A stretch of 64,000 nt of DNA from Methylobacterium jeotgali (GCF_022179345.1 NZ_BPQR01000043.1:62001-126000), one strand, 5' to 3'; counted from the first letter of the stretch, positions 17,689 through 26,542 are shown. Notes: generated by a model not told the origin, from the letters alone. Program-made: numbers and translations.

Positions 17689-19622
17689 GCGAGCGCACCG
17701 TGGTCGAGCCGCGCCCGCCCGCGCGGGCCGGGCCGGGAACGCGGCTCAACGACCTCTACGAGATCGACGCCCTGCTGGCGGCCGGCGGCATGGGCGAGGT
17801 CTTCCGCGGCCACGCCATCGAGACCGGCGACGCGGTCGCGATCAAGACCATCCGCCCGGACTTCGCCGGCAACGCCCAGGCGCTCGCCCTCTTCCGCAAG
17901 GAGGCGGCGGCGCTGCGCGACGTCCACCACGGCGCGGTGGTGCGCTACTACGTGTTCTCGATCGACCGCCGGCTCGACCTCCCCTACCTCGCCATGGAGT
18001 TCGTCACCGGCGAATCCCTGGCCGAGCGCCTGCGGAGCGGCCCCCTCTCCTTCGAGGAGGTCGAGATCCTGCGCCGGCGCCTCGCCGGCGGCCTCCAGGC
18101 GGCCCACGAGGCCGGGATCGTCCACCGGGACATCTCGCCCGACAACGTGATCCTGCCCGGGGGCGACCCGGCGCGGGCCAAGATCATCGATTTCGGCATC
18201 GCCCGCTCGGCCACCGGCCAGACGGTGATCGGCGACGGCTTCGCCGGTAAGTACGACTACGTCTCCCCCGAGCAGCTCGGTCTCCAGGGGGGCGACGTCA
18301 CCGCCCGCTCCGACATCTACAGCCTTGGCCTGGTCCTCGCCGAGGCGAGCCGGGGCCGGCGGGTCGACATGGGGGGCAGCCCCGCGGAGTTCGTCGCCCG
18401 CCGCTCGGCGCTGCCCGACCTCGCCGGCCTCGACGCGCGCCTGCGCCCCCTGATCGAGGCGATGCTCCAGCCCGACCCGTCCCGGCGCCCCGAGAGCATG
18501 GCGGCGGTGGAATCCTGGCGTCCGGTGGCCCGCGACGTGCCGCGGGCGATCCCGCCGGCCCGCAGGGGCCGCGTCGTCGCCCTCGTGCTCGGCACCCTCG
18601 CCCTCGCGGCGGCCGTCGTCGCCGCGCTCCTGCTCTCCCGGCCGGAGACGACGGCGCCGCCGCAGGCCGGTGGCCCGGCTCTCTCGGAGCGTCCTGTCCC
18701 GGCAGAGGCGCCGAGACTCGATACGGCGCCCGCCGAGCAGGCGGCGCCCGGCGGCCGGACCGCGCCGAGCGGGCCCGCCCTCCCCCCCGCCTCGGAGACC
18801 CCCGAAGGCAAGGCCGCCACCGCCCCGTTGCAGACGCCCGGCAGCGAGCCCGGCCCGGATCAGGCGGATGGCGGGCGCGGCCGCAACACCCCGACGGTCT
18901 CGGAGTCGCCGAGCCAGGGCGCGGCGGCCCCGGAGAACCGGCCGAAGCCTGCGACCGCGCCCGTCGCTCCCCCGGTCACGCCTCCGACCGCGCCCTCGCC
19001 CACGCCGATCGAGCGGGTCGCGGCCTTCATCCGCGATTACCGCGGCGGCCCCTGCTTCTTCCTCAACCCGACGGCGGTGGGGGCCGCGAGCGCCACGGTC
19101 GAGGCCTACGGCACCGACCCGGCACCCGCCCGGGCCTTCGACGCCGCCTTCCGCGCCGCCTTCGGCTTCGAAGCTCGTATCCAGCTTCGGCAGATCGAGA
19201 GCGGCCAGTGCCCTGTGATCGAGCTTCTCGCCGCGCAGGCGCAGGCGAAGCCGGCCGGCGTCCCGATCCTGCAGATCGACGCGGACAGGATACGCGGCGG
19301 GGACGAGCTGAAGGGCCGCGTCGAGTGGGGCGATCCTCGCAGCCTGAGGCTGTGGCTGGTCGAGGGCGACGGCACCCTGCACGACCTCACCGGATCCCTG
19401 AAGCGGGGAGAGGGCCGGGCCGGCTTCGCCGTCCGCCTCGAGAGGCCGGCGGGAGACCCGTGGCGGCCGCAGCTTCTCGTCGCGGTGTCGGGTGGAGAGG
19501 CCGCCGCCCGGCAGGGCTCGGGGCGCCAGACCGAGGCCCTGTTCCCGGCGCTCGCGCGGCAGGCCGCGAGCCCCGGAGGCGCGGTCGGCGTCGCCGTGCG
19601 CTACCTCAAGGTCGGAGGCTGA
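17685..19622 (+). CDS. ppkA: T6SS transmembrane Ser/Thr kinase PpkA
   Basis: The 645-residue product has a Hanks-type kinase domain (about residues 25-280): glycine loop AAGGMGEVF, lysine in VAIK (K54), HRDISPDN (D149), DFG (D169) and the YVSPEQ segment. One membrane helix (about 296-318) follows, then a Pro/Ala-rich periplasmic linker and a C-terminal domain that starts near RVAAFIRDYRGGPCFFLNP. The external domain presumably senses an envelope signal, and TagH is the likely phosphothreonine reader. It overlaps pppA by 4 bases and is followed by the zinc-ribbon/transglycosylase gene after 3 bases. Confidence 0.93.
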   Translation: MSERTVVEPRPPARAGPGTRLNDLYEIDALLAAGGMGEVFRGHAIETGDAVAIKTIRPDFAGNAQALALFRKEAAALRDVHHGAVVRYYVFSIDRRLDLPYLAMEFVTGESLAERLRSGPLSFEEVEILRRRLAGGLQAAHEAGIVHRDISPDNVILPGGDPARAKIIDFGIARSATGQTVIGDGFAGKYDYVSPEQLGLQGGDVTARSDIYSLGLVLAEASRGRRVDMGGSPAEFVARRSALPDLAGLDARLRPLIEAMLQPDPSRRPESMAAVESWRPVARDVPRAIPPARRGRVVALVLGTLALAAAVVAALLLSRPETTAPPQAGGPALSERPVPAEAPRLDTAPAEQAAPGGRTAPSGPALPPASETPEGKAATAPLQTPGSEPGPDQADGGRGRNTPTVSESPSQGAAAPENRPKPATAPVAPPVTPPTAPSPTPIERVAAFIRDYRGGPCFFLNPTAVGAASATVEAYGTDPAPARAFDAAFRAAFGFEARIQLRQIESGQCPVIELLAAQAQAKPAGVPILQIDADRIRGGDELKGRVEWGDPRSLRLWLVEGDGTLHDLTGSLKRGEGRAGFAVRLERPAGDPWRPQLLVAVSGGEAAARQGSGRQTEALFPALARQAASPGGAVGVAVRYLKVGG

Positions 19623-19625
19623 GCG

Positions 19626-21296
19626 GTGGCGGGCCGTCCCGAGGCCGAGCTCGACGAGGGCGCCTGTCTCGACCTCGTGATGCGCCTGCGCTTCGCGGAC
19701 GCACCCTGCAAGGCCTGCGGCGGCCGGGAGGGCTTCCGGCGCGAGAGCCGCAACCGGGCCTTCTCCTGCCGGGCCTGCGGCATGAAGGTGTTCCCCTGCC
19801 AGGACACGCCCTTCGCGAGGCCGCGCCCGTCGCTGGCGCAGTGGTTCCTCGCCGTCGATCTCGCCGCCCGCGGCGAGGGCTCCCAGCGCACCCTGCGCCG
19901 GCGGCTCGGCGTCGACGGCCGGACCGCGGCGGAGATCGAGGCGGGCCTGCGGCGACTGCGGGCGGCGGCCGATCCCGGCACGCAGGCCGGCTGGTTTCCC
20001 GCGATCGCGTCCTTCGTTGCCGCGCACCGGACCGGGGCCGCCGCGCCCGCACCGGAGCCCGCCGCGACCTCTCCGGGGGGCGCCGCGCCGATGGCGGCCG
20101 ATCCCGGCCGGGAGACGCTCTGGCAGACCCTGCGCTCCCTCGTGGCGCTTCCCCAGGGGCTCGGCCGGGTCGAGCAGCGTCCGCTGCTCGGCATCGCCGC
20201 CATCATCCTGTTCATGCTGGCCGGGGCCGGGATCGGCTGGCTCATCGTGCCGCCGGCCTCCGAATCCGACGGCGAGGTCGAGCAGGCCACCGCCATGCTC
20301 AGCCTCGGGGAGCGCACCCCCGTCATCCTGGTCTCGCCCGAGGTCGCCGCCCAGCTCTACGACGTCACCGACGTCGACGCCGACCCGGACTCGCCGCTCG
20401 CCTCCTCGATCCGGGTCGACCCGAAGCTCGACAAGAGCGGCGCGCCCACGGTCGTGCCCGGCGCGGGGCCGGCGGCCCCGCCCTCGGTGAAGCTCTCCGC
20501 CGGGGTCGGCAAGTCCCTCGTCGACGGCGACACCGACGCCGTGCGGGCGAGCGCCCGCAACCGGCCGGAACTCGCGGCCTACTCGGCGCTCGCCACAGAG
20601 CTCGAGGCCAAGGGGCCGCGCAACCCGGACGAGCTCCTCATCTTCGGCCCGATCAAGGTCCGCCGCTACCTTGTCGAGAAGATCGTGCGCGCCTCCCGGG
20701 CGACGAGCGTCGATCCCGTGCTACTCATGGCGATCGCCGACAAGGAATCGAGCTTCAAGACCGAGGTCCAGGCGCAGACCTCCTCGGCCACCGGCCTCTA
20801 CCAGTTCATCGAGAAGACCTGGCTCGGCGTCGTGCGCGATTTCGGCCCCCGCTACGGCCTGGAGAAGGAGGCGGCGCTCCTTGCCAGCGGCGAGCCGAGC
20901 CGGGCGCAGCGCGTCGCGATCCTGGAGATGCGCCGCGACCCGTATCTCTCCGCGGTGTTCGCCGCGGAGATGCTCAAGCGCGACAGCCTGCGCATCGCCC
21001 GGCGGGTCGGCCGCAACCTTACCGGCGGCGAGGTCTACCTCGTGCACTTCCTCGGTCCGGCCGGGGCCGAGCAGATGATCGACGCGGTCTCGCGCCGGCC
21101 GGAGACGGTGGCGGCCGAGCTGCTGCCGAAGCCGGCCGCCGCGAACAAGCCGATCTTCTACGGGACCGGCTCGAAGAGCCTGTCGGTGGCCGAGGTGACG
21201 GGCAAGTTCGAATCGATGATCTCGCTACGCCTCGACCGCTACCGCAGCGTCAAGGGCGTGAGCGTGCCCGAGCCCGCCGCCTCCGCGCCGCGCTGA
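19626..21296 (+). CDS. Zinc ribbon plus membrane helix plus lytic-transglycosylase protein
   Basis: The 556-residue product joins three parts. Residues 28-51 are a CxxC-N16-CxxC zinc ribbon (C28, C31, C48, C51) followed by LAQWFLAVDLA, closely like the ribbon of IS1595-type transposases, but no integrase domain follows. One membrane helix spans about 187-208. The C-terminal part (about 345-490) is transglycosylase-like, with DKESSFKTEVQ, where E374 is the likely catalytic Glu, then SSATGLYQFIEKTWLG. The topology suggests a cytoplasmic ribbon and a periplasmic wall-cutting domain. It starts GTG three bases after ppkA, so it may open peptidoglycan for this T6SS. The architecture is unfamiliar to me. 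Confidence 0.82.
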   Translation: MAGRPEAELDEGACLDLVMRLRFADAPCKACGGREGFRRESRNRAFSCRACGMKVFPCQDTPFARPRPSLAQWFLAVDLAARGEGSQRTLRRRLGVDGRTAAEIEAGLRRLRAAADPGTQAGWFPAIASFVAAHRTGAAAPAPEPAATSPGGAAPMAADPGRETLWQTLRSLVALPQGLGRVEQRPLLGIAAIILFMLAGAGIGWLIVPPASESDGEVEQATAMLSLGERTPVILVSPEVAAQLYDVTDVDADPDSPLASSIRVDPKLDKSGAPTVVPGAGPAAPPSVKLSAGVGKSLVDGDTDAVRASARNRPELAAYSALATELEAKGPRNPDELLIFGPIKVRRYLVEKIVRASRATSVDPVLLMAIADKESSFKTEVQAQTSSATGLYQFIEKTWLGVVRDFGPRYGLEKEAALLASGEPSRAQRVAILEMRRDPYLSAVFAAEMLKRDSLRIARRVGRNLTGGEVYLVHFLGPAGAEQMIDAVSRRPETVAAELLPKPAAANKPIFYGTGSKSLSVAEVTGKFESMISLRLDRYRSVKGVSVPEPAASAPR

Positions 21297-21300
21297 GCCC

Positions 21301-22050
21301 TCAGATCGCCGAGGCGATCGCGCCGAAGCCCATGGCGCGGGCCTGCTCGCGGACCCTCGCCTTCTGGTCCTCCCGGAGCACGTCGAGGAGGGGCCGCGCG
21401 GCCGCCTGCATGCGCATCGCCGCGCCGATGCCGAAGGCGTCCTTGGGGTCCTGCCCCGCCCGGATCAGGGCGGCCTGCTGCGCGCCGAGATCGAGGAGCG
21501 CCTGCTCCACCGCCGGCCAGTACGGCTCCTGCTCGCGGGTCAGGCGAAGCCCGAGGCGGAAGCGGCGGATCTCGGCGGCCGTCAGCACCCCGTCGGCGCG
21601 TCGCTCCGGGCGGGGCGCCGGGCGAAGGGCCGGAGCCGGAGCCGGGATCGGCGCGGCGGCGGGAGGGTGCGTCGCCAGCGGGCCGGGCGCCGCCGGCCCC
21701 ACACCCGGCGGCAGGGCCGCCACCGCGCGCGGCGGGCGCCGCGGCTCCGGTGCCGCGGCCGGACCGGGCGCGACGGGGTCGGCGGCGCGGGCCGGAGGTG
21801 ACGCCTCGGCGTCGACCCGCGGCGGCTCCGCGAGCGGCGGAAGGAGCGGTTCGAGGGGAGCGGGGGCGGATTTCGGCGGCTCGTCGAGGCGCTGCGGGGC
21901 CGGGGCGGCCTCCATCAGCAGCGTTCCCCGGGCGACCGGCGGCGGCCGCTCCGGCGGCGACACGCTGACGATCGCGAAGGCGCCCACGGCGACCACCGCC
22001 GTGAACATCGCGACGCCCCCCGCCGTCGACAGGATCAGCTGCCGGTTCAT
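21301..22050 (-). CDS. Membrane-anchored Pro-rich protein with LTxxQ-like C-terminus
   Basis: The 249-residue product has an N-terminal helix (LILSTAGGVAMFTAVVAVGAFAIV), a long Pro/Ala linker (about 35-155) and a helical C-terminal domain beginning LTAAEIRRFRLGLRLTREQEPYWPAVEQAL, resembling the LTxxQ repeats of Spy/CpxP-type periplasmic chaperones. The ATG at 22050 is chosen because the longer frame starts upstream of the regulatory element. Convergent with the zinc-ribbon gene, it carries upstream a close copy of the T6SS palindrome, so it may belong to the same regulon. Its function is unknown. Confidence 0.65.
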   Translation of the reverse strand: MNRQLILSTAGGVAMFTAVVAVGAFAIVSVSPPERPPPVARGTLLMEAAPAPQRLDEPPKSAPAPLEPLLPPLAEPPRVDAEASPPARAADPVAPGPAAAPEPRRPPRAVAALPPGVGPAAPGPLATHPPAAAPIPAPAPALRPAPRPERRADGVLTAAEIRRFRLGLRLTREQEPYWPAVEQALLDLGAQQAALIRAGQDPKDAFGIGAAMRMQAAARPLLDVLREDQKARVREQARAMGFGAIASAI

Positions 22051-22073
22051 CTCGGCGACTCCCACGCCCGCTC

Positions 22074-22090
22074 GGACCGATCCAAAGATA
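22074..22090. promoter_or_regulatory. T6SS-like element upstream of the LTxxQ-like gene
   Basis: GGACCGATCCAAAGATA lies 24-40 bases before the ATG at 22050. It equals the tssB element GGACCGACCAAAGATA apart from one inserted T, and is in the same orientation relative to its gene. The TTGG half of the dyad is degraded to TCGG here. Confidence 0.4.
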
Positions 22091-22312
22091 GGACAAAAAC
22101 GGTCCTGTCGCACAGGTGCTGTCGGGAGAGGCGTGCGGTGGAGCCGGAAGGTCGGCACGCTCGCGGCGACGGCCGCGCGCACGCAGCGCTCAACAGGCGG
22201 TCGTGCGAATTCCGGCTTTAATCCCGGACCTGTCACAAATATTTCGCCGGCCCCGTGCTCAGGGAGCCTTCAGGCGGCGCGAAGCCGTTGGGTGACCATC
22301 GGAGATCCGGGC

Positions 22313-23950
22313 ATGGCAGGGTCGGCAGCCGGCAGCTACGCGCCAAATCGGGACCATGCCGGGCCCGAACCGCATCACGGCCGCCCTAATCTCGACGGCC
22401 ATCGCTCGATCCTCACGGCCGTCCTGCTGACCGGCGCCATCGCCGCGGCGCTCGCCTACGTCGCCTACAGCATCTACCTCGACGTCGACGCCACGGGCGT
22501 CCACGTCACCACCTACCTGCCCTACATCCTGCTCTTCGTGGCGCTCGTCATCGCCCTCGGCTTCGAGTTCGTGAACGGCTTCCACGACACGGCCAACGCC
22601 GTCGCGACCGTGATCTACACGCACTCGCTGCCGGCGAACGTGGCCGTGGTCTGGTCCGGCTTCTTCAACTTCCTCGGCGTGCTGCTCTCCTCGGGCGCGG
22701 TCGCCTTCGGCATCGTCAGCCTGCTGCCGGTGGAGCTGATCCTCCAGGTCGGGTCGGGCGCCGGCTTCGCGATGGTGTTCGCGCTGCTCATCGCCGCGAT
22801 CATCTGGAATCTCGGGACCTGGTACTTCGGCCTGCCGGCCTCGTCCTCGCACACCCTGATCGGCTCGATCATCGGCGTCGGCGTCGCCAACGCGCTCCTG
22901 CACGGCCGCTCGGGAACCTCGGGCGTCGACTGGTCGAAGGCCACCGAGATCGGATGGTCGCTCCTGCTCTCGCCGGTCTTCGGCTTCATGGCGGCCGGCG
23001 CCCTGCTCCTCGTCCTGCGCTTCCTGGTGCGCAACCCGGCCCTCTACGCCGAGCCGAAGGGCAAGGAGCCGCCGCCGCTGTGGATCCGCGGTCTCCTGAT
23101 CGCGACCTGCACTGGCGTCTCCTTCGCGCACGGCTCCAACGACGGACAGAAGGGCATGGGCCTGATCATGCTCATCCTGATCGGCACCGTGCCGACCGCC
23201 TACGCCCTCAACCGGGCCCTGCCCGACTCCTCGGTGGCGCAGTTCCGGCAGGCCTCGCAGGCCGCGTCCGAGGTGGTGGCCCAGAAGGCCGCCGGCTACA
23301 GCGTCATCGGCGATCCGCGCCCGGCGGTGACGGCCTACGTCGCCGCCCGGAAGATCGAGGGCGGCACCTACCCGTCCCTCTCGGTCCTGATCCGGCAGAT
23401 CGGCGAGCAGGTCGACCGCTACGGCACGCTCGCCAAGGTGCCGGCCGAGGCCGTGGGCAACACCCGCAACGACATGTACCTCGCCTCCGAGGCCATCCGC
23501 TTCCTGATGAAGGACAAGGAGAACGAGCTGTCGCCGGCCGAGGTCGGCACGCTCAACGCCTACAAGAAGGGCCTCGACGAGGCGACGCGCTTCATCCCGA
23601 CCTGGGTCAAGGTCGCGGTGGCGATCGCGCTCGGCCTCGGCACCATGGTGGGCTGGAAGCGCATCGTGATCACGGTCGGCGAGAAGATCGGCAAGACCCA
23701 CCTCACCTACGCGCAGGGCGCCTCGGCGGAGCTGGTGGCGGCGGGCACCATCGGCGCCGCCGACATGTTCGGTCTGCCGGTCTCGACCACCCACGTGCTC
23801 TCGTCCGGCGTCGCGGGCACCATGGCGGCCAACCGCTCGGGTCTCCAGCTCGCGACCCTGCGCAACCTGGCGATGGCCTGGATCCTCACTCTGCCGGTGG
23901 CGATGCTGCTGTCGGGAACGCTCTACGTGATCTTCTCGCGCCTGTTCTGA
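22313..23950 (+). CDS. pit: Inorganic phosphate transporter, PiT family
   Basis: Low-affinity phosphate permease of the inner membrane. The 545-residue product carries the duplicated signature: EFVNGFHDTANAVATV (NGFHDTANA at 88-96) in the first half and SFAHGSNDGQKGMG (HGSND at 273-277) in the second, plus GLPASSSHTLIG and GLPVSTTHVLSSG. A hydrophilic insert (about 300-420) separates the halves, as in PitA-like members. The ATG at 22313 has GGAG upstream. The zntB-like gene begins 6 bases later, so the two are likely cotranscribed; phosphate is co-transported with divalent metal in this family. Confidence 0.93.
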   Translation: MAGSAAGSYAPNRDHAGPEPHHGRPNLDGHRSILTAVLLTGAIAAALAYVAYSIYLDVDATGVHVTTYLPYILLFVALVIALGFEFVNGFHDTANAVATVIYTHSLPANVAVVWSGFFNFLGVLLSSGAVAFGIVSLLPVELILQVGSGAGFAMVFALLIAAIIWNLGTWYFGLPASSSHTLIGSIIGVGVANALLHGRSGTSGVDWSKATEIGWSLLLSPVFGFMAAGALLLVLRFLVRNPALYAEPKGKEPPPLWIRGLLIATCTGVSFAHGSNDGQKGMGLIMLILIGTVPTAYALNRALPDSSVAQFRQASQAASEVVAQKAAGYSVIGDPRPAVTAYVAARKIEGGTYPSLSVLIRQIGEQVDRYGTLAKVPAEAVGNTRNDMYLASEAIRFLMKDKENELSPAEVGTLNAYKKGLDEATRFIPTWVKVAVAIALGLGTMVGWKRIVITVGEKIGKTHLTYAQGASAELVAAGTIGAADMFGLPVSTTHVLSSGVAGTMAANRSGLQLATLRNLAMAWILTLPVAMLLSGTLYVIFSRLF

Positions 23951-23956
23951 GCCGGG

Positions 23957-25009
23957 ATGAGCACGGCACCGGCCGCTCCGGCCCGTCTTCTCTGCGACGA
24001 GCCGGACCTTCCCGGCCTGCTCTGGGCCATGCGCTTCGACGCGGCCGGCCGCGGCCGCCTCGTCGGCGAAGACGAGGTGCTGCCCGAGCCTGGAGGCTTC
24101 GGCGAGGGCTTCACCTGGCTGCACTTCAACCTGAACGACGCGCGGCTGGCGACCCTCGTCGCCGAGGGGCGGCTCGGCCCGCGCCACCTGACGGCGGCCT
24201 CCTTCGGAAGCGATCCGCATCAGCGCCTGATGGTCGAGGACGGCCATATCGGCGGGGTCGTGGCCGACCTCGTCCACGGGACGGGCGAGAGGGCCGAGCC
24301 CGGCGAGGCCGATGCCGGCGGGCGCCTGCACTTCGTGATGGGGCCGCGCCTCCTCGCGAGCGGCCGGCGCCACCCCGTCGCCGGACCAGACCTGGCGCGC
24401 GACGCGACGACCGAGGGGCGCTGCATCCTCGCGCCCTTCCAGCTTCTCGAGATCATCGTCGAGCAGGTCGTCGGCGCGATGGCCCGGATGGGCGGCCGGC
24501 TCGCCGACGAGCTCGACGAGATCGAGGACCACATCCTCGACGAGCGGGTCCGCGGCGAGCGGCGCCGTCTTGGGCCGATCCGCCGCGATGCGGTCCGCCT
24601 CCACCGGCAGCTTCTCGGGTTGCGGGCCGTGTTCCACCGCCTCGAGACGGCGGCCGCCGACGAGCAGGTTCCGGCGGTGGCGGTCGCCGCGGCGGCCCGC
24701 ATCGCCCAGCGCCTCGACGCCCTCGACCGGGACATGGTGATGCTCGCCGACCGCAGCCGGCTGATGCAGGACGAGCTGGCCTCCTACCTCGCCCAGGCCT
24801 CGAACCGCCAGCTCTACACCCTGTCGGTGCTCACCGCCCTGTTCCTGCCGCCGACCCTGGTGACCGGCCTGTTCGGCATGAACACGAAGGGCCTGCCGCT
24901 CGCCGACAACGAGAGCGGCTCGTCGGTCGCCATCATGGTCGCGCTCGTCTCGGCGGTCGCGGTCTTCGCGCTGATCCGCGTCCTCGGCATCCGCCCGCCG
25001 CGCGACTGA
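23957..25009 (+). CDS. zntB: CorA/ZntB-type divalent metal transporter
   Basis: The 350-residue product has the cytoplasmic funnel domain followed by a long helix and two C-terminal membrane helices (about 290-312 and 322-342) with the GMN selectivity motif at 307-309, in LFGMNTKGLPL. The N-terminal FTWLHFNLND and the lack of the CorA YGMNF context favour the ZntB branch (zinc) over magnesium CorA, but the metal is not proven. It lies 6 bases after pit, and its stop sits in a palindrome shared with the convergent oprB stop. Confidence 0.85.
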   Translation: MSTAPAAPARLLCDEPDLPGLLWAMRFDAAGRGRLVGEDEVLPEPGGFGEGFTWLHFNLNDARLATLVAEGRLGPRHLTAASFGSDPHQRLMVEDGHIGGVVADLVHGTGERAEPGEADAGGRLHFVMGPRLLASGRRHPVAGPDLARDATTEGRCILAPFQLLEIIVEQVVGAMARMGGRLADELDEIEDHILDERVRGERRRLGPIRRDAVRLHRQLLGLRAVFHRLETAAADEQVPAVAVAAAARIAQRLDALDRDMVMLADRSRLMQDELASYLAQASNRQLYTLSVLTALFLPPTLVTGLFGMNTKGLPLADNESGSSVAIMVALVSAVAVFALIRVLGIRPPRD

Positions 25010-25021
25010 GAGCCTCTCTCA
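25007..25021. terminator. Palindrome joining two convergent stop codons
   Basis: TGAGAG-CCT-CTCTCA forms a perfect 6-base stem whose outer triplets are the zntB and oprB stop codons. It may act as a small bidirectional terminator, but it has no T-run. Confidence 0.3.
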
Positions 25022-26542
25022 ATAGCGCACGATCGCCCGCAGGCTGAAGATCGCGGCGTTGCGGACCCGCGCGCCGTCCGGATCGCGGGGGTTGGCGATG
25101 CCGCCGCCGGGCTTGAACACGTACTGGACGCTCGGCTGGAGGGCGACGCCCGGCCCGAGCACGGCTTGGTAGGTCGCCTCGACCACGGCCTCCAGGCTGC
25201 GCCGGGGGCGCGGCCCGTCGCCGAGCGCGGCCGCCGCCACGTCCAGCCGGTGGGCGGCCCGCGCGATCCGGGCGTAGCCGACGGCGAGCCCCACGGTGTC
25301 GTCCGAGCGGCCGGGCAGCAGCCCGCGATAGGCGATGCCGCCGTCGACGTAGAGATCGAGCAGGTTGCGGTCTCCGGGCGAGCCCGAGGCGCGCAGGAAG
25401 ACGCTGGCGCCGTCGTTCGGGTCGTCCGGCTCACGGTACACCGTCTGGTCGATGAGCCCGTAGACGCCGGAATCGCCCCGCAGCCGGCGGCCGGTCCCGG
25501 AGCTCGCCGGATCGGCGAGGACGCGGCCGCCGGCATCGCGGGCGAGCGCATCGAAGCGCCCGAAATGATACCAGCCGCCGAGCGTCACCGTGCCGGGCTC
25601 GCCCGTCGCGCCGGGCGCGATGTTGTAGGCGTAGGAGACCTCGGCGATGGCCAGCCCCGGGTCCGACAGCGGGAAGCGGGTGCCGGTGGGGTTGCGTCGC
25701 TGCGCCTCGGGCTCGCGGCCGAAGCGGTCGGGGCCGCCCGGATCGCCGTCGTAGAGCCCGGCCTGGAACGAGAGGTTGGCGTTCGGCACGAACTTCACCC
25801 GGATGCCCGGCACCGCGAGCGGGTAGGACGGGCCGCCGCCCCGGATGTTGCTCGCGAGGATCGCCGGCCAGCCGAAGGAGCCGTTGGTGAACAGGATGCC
25901 GGTCTGGCTCACCATGTACTCGGTGTCGGTGGCGAGCTGCCCCAGCCGGATCGCCAGCCGCCCGTCGAACAGGCTCTGCTCGACCCACAATTCGTTGAGG
26001 CGCGAGGCGCCCAGGGCCTCGATGTCGCTGACCGTCAGGAGGTTGCCGACATAGGAGCGGGACGCGCCACTGCCGTGGATCTGGTAGAAGGTCGTGTGGA
26101 GCGAGCCGCCCGTCCAGCCCGCCAGCCTGTCGAGGTCGACGTCGACGTCGATGTCCACCATCCCGAGCGTCGCCGTGCCGCGGCGCAGCCCGCCGCGGGC
26201 CGTGTGAAGGGCCTCGGCGAAGTAGATGATGTCGTAGGCGATGCCCCGCGCGCGCAGGTAGGCCCGGTATCCGCCCGGGTCTCCGGCCTCCCCAAGCAGA
26301 TCCTGGATCGAGGTCGTCACGTCCGCCGAGCGCTGCGCCGAGAACATCGGCTGCGCGACGGAGGTCTGCGGATCGCCGCCGGCGCCCCCGTCGAACCTGA
26401 TCGCGGGGGGCTCGGCGGCACCCTCGCGGGCCGGTTGCGCCGTGGCGGTGGAGGCCGACAGCAGCAGCAGGGCTGCCAACCCCGGGCACCGCAACCGCCG
26501 CGCGCGAAGGCCCCGCGGCGTGGCGCTCGCCCGGCGCCTCAT
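25019..26542 (-). CDS. oprB: OprB-family carbohydrate-selective porin
   Basis: The 507-residue product has a signal peptide (GLAALLLLSASTATA) and a beta-barrel rich in alternating residues, with GWTGGSLHTTFYQIHG, RLNELWVEQSLFDGRLAIRLGQLA, NASFGWP-like (NGSFGWPAIL), and VGLAVGYARIA. It ends in aromatic RAIVRY, the usual outer-membrane assembly signal. These are the marks of OprB porins that admit sugars. It lies 37 bases downstream of ppk2 on the same strand, so the two may be cotranscribed. Confidence 0.88.
   Translation of the reverse strand: MRRRASATPRGLRARRLRCPGLAALLLLSASTATAQPAREGAAEPPAIRFDGGAGGDPQTSVAQPMFSAQRSADVTTSIQDLLGEAGDPGGYRAYLRARGIAYDIIYFAEALHTARGGLRRGTATLGMVDIDVDVDLDRLAGWTGGSLHTTFYQIHGSGASRSYVGNLLTVSDIEALGASRLNELWVEQSLFDGRLAIRLGQLATDTEYMVSQTGILFTNGSFGWPAILASNIRGGGPSYPLAVPGIRVKFVPNANLSFQAGLYDGDPGGPDRFGREPEAQRRNPTGTRFPLSDPGLAIAEVSYAYNIAPGATGEPGTVTLGGWYHFGRFDALARDAGGRVLADPASSGTGRRLRGDSGVYGLIDQTVYREPDDPNDGASVFLRASGSPGDRNLLDLYVDGGIAYRGLLPGRSDDTVGLAVGYARIARAAHRLDVAAAALGDGPRPRRSLEAVVEATYQAVLGPGVALQPSVQYVFKPGGGIANPRDPDGARVRNAAIFSLRAIVRY

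Noticed and set aside
19626-19900. Possible insertion-sequence remnant suggested by the zinc ribbon
   Set aside because: The ribbon is in frame with a full-length membrane protein, no transposase catalytic domain or terminal inverted repeats are visible, and the gene is coupled to ppkA. It is better read as a domain in its own right.
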